This document shows, in pieces, positions 1 through 5,040 of a stretch of DNA of 8,091 nt. Numbering within the stretch: the first letter of the stretch is position 1; each line of letters starts with the position of its first letter. This DNA is from Candidatus Nanopelagicales bacterium (GTDB taxonomy: Bacteria; Actinomycetota; Actinomycetes; S36-B12; GCA-2699445). The position numbers and the translations under genes are program-made. The DNA lies in contig JAOZTQ010000052.1 in the NCBI GenBank assembly GCA_029939085.1, forward strand, positions 1-8,091, in the 5' to 3' direction. A model generated the notes under the pieces. That model searched no databases. It had not been told where the DNA came from and was given only the letters and a program-made list of their open reading frames with translations.

Positions 1-89
1 GTGATGCTGTCCTCATCAGAGGCGCAGCCTGTACCTAGCGCGGGAACCGCAAATATCGCGACTGCCAACAACAACGCCCGCACCTTCAT
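1..89 (-). CDS. Lipoprotein, N-terminal fragment, probably iron-regulated transport lipoprotein
   Basis: The ATG (minus strand, 87-89) follows a strong GGAGG ribosome-binding site (plus-strand CCTCC at 94-98, 4-nt spacing). The 29 visible residues are a textbook lipoprotein signal peptide: basic start MKVR, a hydrophobic core LLLAVAIFAVPAL, then GTGC with the Cys at residue 22 as the predicted lipidated residue, and an acidic segment ASDED after it. The first lipobox position is a Gly, which is slightly off consensus. The gene leaves the window at its left edge, so the mature domain cannot be seen. The IdeR/DtxR-like box 30 bp upstream suggests an iron- or siderophore-binding component of an ABC importer. 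That function is inference from context only; another surface lipoprotein is possible. Confidence 0.75.
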   Translation of the reverse strand, partial: MKVRALLLAVAIFAVPALGTGCASDEDSI

Positions 90-118
90 GAGACCTCCAG
101 ATAATCAAATGATCAAAG

Positions 119-137
119 TTAGGATAGCCTAACCTAC
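119..137 (-). promoter_or_regulatory. DtxR/IdeR-type iron box
   Basis: The 19-bp sequence TTAGGATAGCCTAACCTAC matches the actinobacterial IdeR/DtxR operator TTAGGTTAGSCTAACCTAA at 17 of 19 positions. It is a near-perfect palindrome, with mismatches only at positions 6 and 19. It lies 30 bp upstream of the minus-strand lipoprotein start, where an Fe(II)-loaded repressor would block transcription. It is about 300 bp from the sirA start, so control of the rightward operon is less likely. The site was matched by eye to the known consensus. Confidence 0.8.
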
Positions 138-194
138 TGTTGTCATTGTGAGACTGGGGGGAGAATGTGGCAAAGATCTCGCCCAAAATAGCGA

Positions 195-240
195 CTTCTT
201 GCGATCGACATCCGCGATTAACTTGACCAATCGCAAGAAG
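195..240. repeat. Perfect 11-bp inverted repeat, candidate operator
   Basis: CTTCTTGCGAT at 195-205 and ATCGCAAGAAG at 230-240 are exact reverse complements separated by 24 bp. A third GCGAT lies in the spacer at 214-218. The right arm ends 2 bp before TTGACA (243-248), and the pair brackets TTGACC (223-228), so it sits where a regulator of the cys-operon promoter would bind. No known consensus was recognised. It could instead fold as an RNA hairpin if transcribed. Confidence 0.6.
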
Positions 241-252
241 AGTTGACATATT
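223..252 (+). promoter_or_regulatory. Candidate promoter for the sulfite-reduction operon
   Basis: TTGACC (223-228) and CATATT (247-252) form a plausible -35/-10 pair with an 18-bp spacer, predicting transcription start near 259. That leaves about 27-39 nt before the two possible starts of the cysteine-rich leader ORF. An alternative is TTGACA (243-248) as the -35 with a poor -10 (CAGTTA, 266-271). Neither choice gives a convincing leaderless start on the leader ORF, so the exact promoter is uncertain. Confidence 0.35.
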
Positions 253-284
253 TGGCTCGTGCTTGCAGTTAGCGACCTAAAAAA

Positions 285-300
285 CATGCCTAACGGCATG
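285..300 (+). other. Small hairpin over the leader-ORF start codons
   Basis: CATGCC (285-290) and GGCATG (295-300) form a perfect 6-bp stem with the loop TAAC. Both candidate start codons of the cysteine-rich leader ORF (286 and 298) lie in the stem. A second, overlapping pairing CATGC (297-301) with GCATG (308-312) is also possible. The stem might modulate initiation on the leader, or it could be an operator half-site pair. Function is unknown. Confidence 0.4.
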
Positions 301-327
301 CGTTGCTGCATGTGTTGTTGTTCCTGA
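298..327 (+). CDS. Polycysteine leader peptide (upstream ORF)
   Basis: A 9-codon ORF, ATG CGT TGC TGC ATG TGT TGT TGT TCC followed by TGA, encodes MRCCMCCCS with five Cys codons in nine. An in-frame ATG at 286 would give MPNGMRCCMCCCS. Neither start has a recognisable Shine-Dalgarno sequence. It lies 108 bp before the sulfite reductase start on the same strand. Mycobacteria carry leaderless polycysteine short ORFs upstream of cysteine-metabolism operons, where ribosomes stalled at Cys codons relieve masking of the downstream ribosome-binding site. Sequence, position and downstream gene match that architecture. The peptide itself probably has no product function; its translation is the sensor. 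This role is inferred by analogy. Confidence 0.75.
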   Translation: MRCCMCCCS

Positions 328-362
328 GCCCCGTCCACCCAACTCGGACGTGCAGAGCTCGG
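324..362 (+). promoter_or_regulatory. Leader hairpin overlapping the stop of the polycysteine ORF
   Basis: CTGAGC (324-329) can pair with GCTCGG (357-362, one G-U), and inside it CGTCC (332-336) pairs with GGACG (346-350). The 5' arm includes the leader ORF's stop codon, so a ribosome stalled on the Cys codons at 304-321 would cover it and stop this stem forming. This is the kind of geometry an attenuator needs. Pairing was found by hand and not energy-ranked. Confidence 0.4.
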
Positions 363-395
363 AGCAGCCGGCACGACTTACCTCCTGACCGGTTT

Positions 396-431
396 TCTCC
401 CAGGTCTCGTCGCGTTCACCAAACCTGGAGA
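396..431 (+). promoter_or_regulatory. Hairpin sequestering the sirA ribosome-binding site
   Basis: TCTcCCAGGT (396-405, one bulged C) pairs with ACCTGGAGA (423-431), which contains the GGAG ribosome-binding site at 427-430. The loop is 17 nt. A competing register, GGTCTC (403-408) with GAGACC (429-434), masks the same site. An anti-Shine-Dalgarno-like ACCTCCT lies at 380-386. These pairings fit a model in which the sirA start is closed unless the upstream RNA is remodelled by a ribosome on the cysteine-rich leader. Confidence 0.5.
427..430 (+). promoter_or_regulatory. Ribosome-binding site of sirA
   Basis: GGAG lies 5 nt before the ATG at 436. It supports that start and is the element the preceding hairpin would mask. 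Confidence 0.7.
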
Positions 432-435
432 CCCA

Positions 436-2130
436 ATGTCGAATACCCCGGCAGCCGACCCCGGCAAGGTCAAGAAGCCTGCTCGAAAGCCCAAACCGCA
501 GGGCCAGTGGGCACTCGGTGAGACCGAACCGCTGAACGATAATGAGCGGTTCAAAGCGGAAGATAATGGTCTCAACGTCCGAGAGCGCATCGAGCAGATC
601 TATAGCGTTAAAGGATTCTCATCCATTCCAGCGGATGATCTCCGCGGGAGAATGCGCTGGTGGGGGCTCTACACCCAACGGGAGGCCGGAATCCCAGGTG
701 GAAAAACCGGATCGCTGCCTCCGGAAGAGCTTGATGCTGAGTTCTTCATGATGCGAGTGCGTAGCGATGGTGGTGCGCTCACCAGCGAACAGGCCAAAAC
801 TGTCGCTGCAATTTCACAAGAATTTGCTCGCGATACCGCTGATATTTCGGATCGCCAGAATATTCAGTTGCACTGGATCCGAATCGAGGATGTACCGGAA
901 ATCTGGCGACGACTCGAATCCGTCGGCCTGAACACAACCGAAGCATGCGGCGATACACCTCGGGTCATCCTCGGTTCACCTGTCGCAGGCGTTGCTGCTG
1001 ACGAGATCATCGATGGCACCCCGGCAATCACCGAGATCCAACGACGATTTATTGGCGACCCCGAATTGGCCAATCTTCCACGCAAGTTCAAGAGCGCAAT
1101 CTCAGGGTCACCTCGCCAGGACGTGGCTCATGAGATAAACGACATTTCTTTTATTGGTGTCGAACATCCCGAACGCGGACCAGGATTCGATTTGTGGGTC
1201 GGCGGCGGACTATCGACCGTGCCTAAACTCGGTACCCGGCTCGGCGCATGGGTTCCGCTCGACGAGGTTCCCGATGTGTGGCTAGGGGTTATCCAACTGT
1301 TTCGGGATCATGGTTACCGACGTTTGCGTACCAAAGCTCGACTTAAATTCCTGGTGGCCGACTGGGGTGCGGAAAGGTTTCGGCAGATTCTTCAAGATGA
1401 TTACCTCGGTTACACCTTGATCGATGGCCCAGCGCCGCCCGCTCCCGAACCTGAGGCTCGGGACCACGTCGGGGTTCACCCTCAGCGTGACGGCAACTTC
1501 TACGTCGGGGCAGCACCGACAGTGGGCAGAATCTCTGGCACCAAACTGACAACTATCGCTGAGCTTGCTGAGGAATACGGCAGCGGTCGCATCCGACTAA
1601 CTGCCCACCAAAAGTTCGTCATCCTGGATGTTCCCGGTGATCGCACCGAATCATTAGTTGACGCTTTAGCCGAATCCCAACTTCTTGTGCGGCCGTCATA
1701 TTTCCGCAGATCAGCTATGGCCTGTACCGGCATCGAATATTGCAAGTTAGCGATATCGGAAACAAAAAGCCGCACAGCTGAACTCGTGACCACTCTTGAG
1801 CAACGCAAACCTGATTGGGAGTTACCGCTCGCCATCCACGTCAACGGGTGCCCCAACTCATGCGCAAGATTCCAAGTGGCCGATATCGGACTCAAGGGAG
1901 TTCTGGCTACCGATGAGAACGGATCCCAGTCAGAAGGATTCCAGGTACATCTGGGTGGATCTCTTGGCGAGGAATCTGGTTTCGGCAGAAGCCCGCGTGG
2001 ATTGCGTCTAGCCGGGGACGATGTAGCCGATTACGTTGACCGAGTCCTGACTCGTTTCGAAGCGCAACGAGTCGAGAACGAGAGCTTTGCCCAATGGTCA
2101 ATACGAGCTGACGAGGCGGACCTCAGATGA
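436..2130 (+). CDS. sirA: Ferredoxin-dependent sulfite reductase (NirA/SirA family)
   Basis: A 564-residue, full-length member of the family that reduces sulfite to sulfide with six electrons from ferredoxin, using siroheme coupled to a [4Fe-4S] cluster. The sequence tracks Mycobacterium tuberculosis SirA/NirA closely, as judged from memory. The cluster and siroheme ligands are visible as C430-X5-C436 and C472-X3-C476 (NGCPNSC). Tyr79 in WWGLYTQRE and Cys171 in TTEACGD match, from memory, the pair that forms a covalent Tyr-Cys link in the M. tuberculosis enzyme. Substrate-site segments include ARDTADISDRQN and RLKFLVADWG. The N-terminus has a short Lys/Pro-rich extension before QWALG. Family members can be nitrite reductases, but cysH and siroheme genes behind it favour sulfite. 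The stop overlaps the cysH start by 4 bases (ATGA). Expression is probably governed by the cysteine-rich leader. Confidence 0.93.
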   Translation: MSNTPAADPGKVKKPARKPKPQGQWALGETEPLNDNERFKAEDNGLNVRERIEQIYSVKGFSSIPADDLRGRMRWWGLYTQREAGIPGGKTGSLPPEELDAEFFMMRVRSDGGALTSEQAKTVAAISQEFARDTADISDRQNIQLHWIRIEDVPEIWRRLESVGLNTTEACGDTPRVILGSPVAGVAADEIIDGTPAITEIQRRFIGDPELANLPRKFKSAISGSPRQDVAHEINDISFIGVEHPERGPGFDLWVGGGLSTVPKLGTRLGAWVPLDEVPDVWLGVIQLFRDHGYRRLRTKARLKFLVADWGAERFRQILQDDYLGYTLIDGPAPPAPEPEARDHVGVHPQRDGNFYVGAAPTVGRISGTKLTTIAELAEEYGSGRIRLTAHQKFVILDVPGDRTESLVDALAESQLLVRPSYFRRSAMACTGIEYCKLAISETKSRTAELVTTLEQRKPDWELPLAIHVNGCPNSCARFQVADIGLKGVLATDENGSQSEGFQVHLGGSLGEESGFGRSPRGLRLAGDDVADYVDRVLTRFEAQRVENESFAQWSIRADEADLR

Positions 2131-2882
2131 CTACTACCGAACCAACCCGAGTGCTGCCGGTTGATGTACAACTACGTCCAGCCCGTCGCAGCGAATCGCA
2201 ACTACGGCAGATTGTCGAACAAGGTCAGCAGATTTTCGGTGATGAAGCAGAGCCGCTCGACCTGCTGATGTGGTTTGGAAAACGGCTCGGGTCAAACCGA
2301 ATCGCAGTCGCGGTGTCTTTTTCAGACGGCGTGATGGCCTACTTGGCATCCAGAGCTATTCCTGGCGTTGATTTACTCTTCGTCGATACCGGTTATCACT
2401 TCGCCGAAACCTTGGGACTTCGAGATGCGGTAGCTGCGACACAACCAGTAAACGTGAGGTCACTCGAGCCGCAGCAGTCGGTCGCGGAACAAGACGCCGA
2501 ACATGGCCCAGAACTGTGGCGCACCAATCCGGATTTGTGCTGTGAGCTTCGCAAAACAGCTCCGATGAACTCAGCGCTTCGGGGATATGAGGCGTGGGCA
2601 ACAGGGCTGCGGCGGCACGATCACGACGGTCGAGCAAAGACCCCCCTCATCGAATGGGATGAGCGGCATGGACTGATCAAACTGAACCCCATTGCTGCCT
2701 ACACCGATGAACACATAGACGCATGCATTGCCGAGTACGGAATCATGGAAAATCCGCTACGAGATATTGGCTACCGCTCGATTGGCTGTGAGCCATGCAC
2801 CAGGGCAGTCGAACCAGGCGAATCAGACCGGGCCGGACGCTGGGCCGGACGCCCCAAAGTTGAATGCGGGATGCACATATGA
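2127..2882 (+). CDS. cysH: Phosphoadenylyl/adenylyl-sulfate reductase, iron-sulfur type
   Basis: A 251-residue thiol-dependent reductase that converts activated sulfate (APS or PAPS) to sulfite in the cytoplasm, feeding the sulfite reductase encoded just upstream. The iron-sulfur cluster signature is present: adjacent Cys138-Cys139 (DLCCELRK) and Cys221-X2-Cys224 (GCEPCTR). This is the pattern of the [4Fe-4S] enzymes, which usually prefer APS. The catalytic C-terminal motif appears as E246-C247-G-M-H, with Cys247 the residue that forms the thiosulfonate intermediate. The nucleotide-binding region (VAVSFSDGV, DTGYHF) and the TGLRR substrate loop are intact. Translation is probably coupled to sirA through the ATGA overlap; GAGG at 2113-2116 is a plausible ribosome-binding site. 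APS preference is family inference. Confidence 0.93.
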   Translation: MTTTEPTRVLPVDVQLRPARRSESQLRQIVEQGQQIFGDEAEPLDLLMWFGKRLGSNRIAVAVSFSDGVMAYLASRAIPGVDLLFVDTGYHFAETLGLRDAVAATQPVNVRSLEPQQSVAEQDAEHGPELWRTNPDLCCELRKTAPMNSALRGYEAWATGLRRHDHDGRAKTPLIEWDERHGLIKLNPIAAYTDEHIDACIAEYGIMENPLRDIGYRSIGCEPCTRAVEPGESDRAGRWAGRPKVECGMHI

Positions 2883-4174
2883 GGATCACGGAAACAAATG
2901 ATCAGTCCGGGGTATCGCGCCCGCCACAACCGGACTACCCCCTGTTCTTGACGATGCACGGCAAAAACGCTCTCGTCGTGGGTGGTGGCCCGGTGGCCGA
3001 GCGTAGAGTTTCTGGACTCCTCGAGTCAGGAGCCCGAGTCACGGTAGTTAGCCCCTGGCTTACTGAAGGCCTAAAAGATCTAGCAGACCGCCAACAAATC
3101 ATCTGGTCACCCAGGGATTTTCAACCTTCCGACCTCGCCGACGTTTGGTTGGTTCACACCTGCACCGGAGATTCGGACGTCGACGAGACTGTGGTTACGA
3201 CAGCTGAGGCTCTCAAGATTTGGAGCGTCCGTGCCGGAGCAGCCGACCACTCTCCCGCTTGGACGGCTGCTACTGAACACAGCGAGGATGGGGTCCAGTT
3301 CGCAGTCAATGCCGGTCGGGATCCGCGGCGCGCGATTGCGCTTCGAAACTTCATGACCGAACTTGCGGCAGAAGGCGCACTACCCCTCAGGCGATCACGG
3401 CCGGGGCCGGGACGAGTTTTCTTAGTTGGTGGCGGCCCGGGAGATCCAGACCTGCTTACGGTTCGGGCACGGCGACTTCTCTCCCTCGCCGACGTCGTAG
3501 TGACTGACAGGTTGGCCCCCATCCGAGCATTAGATCGACTCGATGATGATGTCCAAATTATCGATGTGGGCAAAGCGCCAGGCAAACATTCGCTACCGCA
3601 GCAAGAGATTAACGATCTACTCGTCGAACATGCAGTTGCAGGTCAGATCGTCGTACGGCTCAAGGGCGGTGACCCATTCGTATTAGGACGTGGCGGTGAA
3701 GAAGCCCTCCATTGCCTGCAATCGGGGGTCGATGTGGAAATTGTTCCAGGTGTGTCGAGTGCTATGTCAGTACCCGCAGCTGCTGGTATCCCGGTCACTC
3801 ACCGCGGCGCATCCGACTCGTTCATGGTGCTGTCGTCGCACAGCGGGGCCGCTGACGTTGTGCGCCGGGCTGGATCAACTCCTACCGACACAACCCTCAT
3901 CATGCTCATGGGAGTGAGGGATCTGAAGGACACAACTACTGGCCTGATTACTGCTGGGCGTGATCCGCTGACGCCAGCAGCAATCGTTGCGGCTGGCTGG
4001 ACTACTCAACAGGCAACAATAAGGGCGCCGCTGTCAGAAATCGCTGAAAAGGCAGAGGTAACCGGAATCGCTTCACCCGCGGTTGTCGTTGTCGGTCCGG
4101 TAGCGGCATTGCGGGACGATATTGGCGATCTGGGTAAGCCATCGATCCGAGCTGGACACGGGGCGATCAACTAG
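2879..4174 (+). CDS. cysG: Bifunctional siroheme synthase: precorrin-2 dehydrogenase / uroporphyrinogen-III C-methyltransferase
   Basis: Makes sirohydrochlorin from uroporphyrinogen III for the sulfite reductase. The N-terminal domain (about 20-150) is an NAD-binding precorrin-2 dehydrogenase with G35-G-G-P-V-A-E-R-R. After a short Arg/Pro-rich linker, the methyltransferase domain starts near 179 with VFLVGGGPGDPDLL and contains KGGDPF (262-267) and PGVSSA (290-295), both classic SAM uroporphyrinogen methyltransferase motifs. I chose the ATG at 2879 because it makes an ATGA overlap with cysH, as at the previous junction; this gives 431 residues. An in-frame ATG at 2864 would add five. By alignment from memory, the position of Escherichia coli CysG Asp104, needed for dehydrogenase and chelatase activity, is Gly120 here. 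The separate ferrochelatase downstream fits reduced chelatase capacity. Confidence 0.9.
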   Translation: MRITETNDQSGVSRPPQPDYPLFLTMHGKNALVVGGGPVAERRVSGLLESGARVTVVSPWLTEGLKDLADRQQIIWSPRDFQPSDLADVWLVHTCTGDSDVDETVVTTAEALKIWSVRAGAADHSPAWTAATEHSEDGVQFAVNAGRDPRRAIALRNFMTELAAEGALPLRRSRPGPGRVFLVGGGPGDPDLLTVRARRLLSLADVVVTDRLAPIRALDRLDDDVQIIDVGKAPGKHSLPQQEINDLLVEHAVAGQIVVRLKGGDPFVLGRGGEEALHCLQSGVDVEIVPGVSSAMSVPAAAGIPVTHRGASDSFMVLSSHSGAADVVRRAGSTPTDTTLIMLMGVRDLKDTTTGLITAGRDPLTPAAIVAAGWTTQQATIRAPLSEIAEKAEVTGIASPAVVVVGPVAALRDDIGDLGKPSIRAGHGAIN

Positions 4175-4875
4175 TGACATCGACTGCGCAACAGCGCCGC
4201 CCAGAACAAAGCCGGAAGGATAGTGAAGTTGATCTTCGACGCATAATCCTCGTCGCGCACGGCAGTCCGGATGAGCGACATGCCGCCGCAGTGCGCACCA
4301 TCGCCGACCGAATCGCTGTCACCTTGGGGATGACAACTGAATCCTGCTATCTCGAGCACGATGTGCCGCGAGCTCAAGAGTTTCTGGCCCATTCAGAAGC
4401 GGGCCAAACAACAGTACTGCCGTTGCTGCTTACGGCAGGTTTTCATTGGCGCACAGACATCCCCCCGTTGCTCGCTAGGCCAGGGCAGGAGATCCGGCTG
4501 GTAGCGCCGCCACCGCCAAGGATTTTCGCCGACGGGATTGCGGAATCAGCACAAGGTCATGCGGTTACACAGATCGTTGTTGCTCTGGCGGGTAGTCGAT
4601 CGTTGAAGTTGATGGATCGTTGCGCCGAAATGGAATCGGAGATCAGTCGTCGACTGGGCGGAAGGGTTCCGGTGACCGCCGCACTAACGCCGAGTGAAGT
4701 GGGTGAAATAGCCACAAGAAACTCGATTGTCATACCCCTAGTCGTGGCACCAGGGATTCTTTGTGACCGAATTACGCAAGCCGGCCAGGCTGCCGGTGCG
4801 ATGGTGGCGCCACCTTTCGGGAGCACGCACAGCTTCGCAGGAGCACTAGCCGCTTACTTGATCGAAAATATCTGA
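4174..4875 (+). CDS. Sirohydrochlorin ferrochelatase (CbiX/SirB family)
   Basis: Inserts Fe(II) into sirohydrochlorin as the last step of siroheme synthesis. The 233-residue protein has the two-half layout of long class II chelatases. The N-terminal half carries the metal-handling residues: His29 in LVAHGSPDER and His91 in LLLTAGFHWRTDIP. The C-terminal half is degenerate, with ALAGSR where the first half has AHGS, and IPLVVAPGILCDR near its end; one active half is usual for this family. It starts at GTG, sharing one base with the cysG stop (TAGTG), so it is the last gene of the overlapping set. A cobaltochelatase role is possible for the family, but no cobalamin genes are in view and the sulfite reductase context points to siroheme. 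Confidence 0.87.
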   Translation: MTSTAQQRRPEQSRKDSEVDLRRIILVAHGSPDERHAAAVRTIADRIAVTLGMTTESCYLEHDVPRAQEFLAHSEAGQTTVLPLLLTAGFHWRTDIPPLLARPGQEIRLVAPPPPRIFADGIAESAQGHAVTQIVVALAGSRSLKLMDRCAEMESEISRRLGGRVPVTAALTPSEVGEIATRNSIVIPLVVAPGILCDRITQAGQAAGAMVAPPFGSTHSFAGALAAYLIENI

Positions 4876-5040
4876 CTCCTACCGCTTGATCTTCGTGAAG
4901 TAGCCCCGAGGCATATCAATCACCCTCGACGCACTCATACGGATTTCGAACACTCGGTTCATGACGAGGGACTCGAGCGCCGATACCTGTCTAGAAGGTC
5001 GGTAACCGTCAAGGTTTCCGCACCTCAGGGAGGAAACGGC
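4876..5040 (+). other. Intergenic gap before the protease gene
   Basis: The 165 bp contain no convincing terminator for the siroheme operon. CTTCGTGAAG at about 4891-4900 gives only a 4-bp stem, and no T-run follows. CCCTCG (4923-4928) and CGAGGG (4965-4970) are a weak distant inverted repeat. No clear promoter was recognised. The ribosome-binding site of the protease is at the right end. Confidence 0.5.
5028..5033 (+). promoter_or_regulatory. Ribosome-binding site of the first S8 protease
   Basis: GGGAGG lies 7 nt before GTG at 5041 and fixes that GTG as the start. The next in-frame ATG (Met23) falls inside the signal peptide's hydrophobic core. Confidence 0.75.

Noticed and set aside
129..374. 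81-codon minus-strand ORF across the regulatory region
   Set aside because: It covers the inverted repeat, promoter candidates and polycysteine ORF, has no good ribosome-binding site and no recognisable protein features.
259..435. SAM, cobalamin or other known riboswitch in the sirA leader
   Set aside because: No conserved aptamer core was recognised; the Cys-codon run and ribosome-binding-site hairpin explain the leader better.
303..521. 72-codon plus-strand ORF starting in the leader
   Set aside because: It overlaps the sirA start in another frame and its sequence is low-complexity Arg/Pro/Ser typical of a shadow frame; the short polycysteine frame fits better.
1500..1895. 131-codon ORF antisense to sirA
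   Set aside because: It is the mirror of a strongly conserved coding region; the composition is that of a reverse-frame shadow and no domain is visible.
2864..2866. Upstream ATG as the cysG start
   Set aside because: It would overlap cysH by 19 bases without a clear ribosome-binding site; the ATG at 2879 repeats the ATGA coupling seen at the sirA-cysH junction. It cannot be fully excluded.
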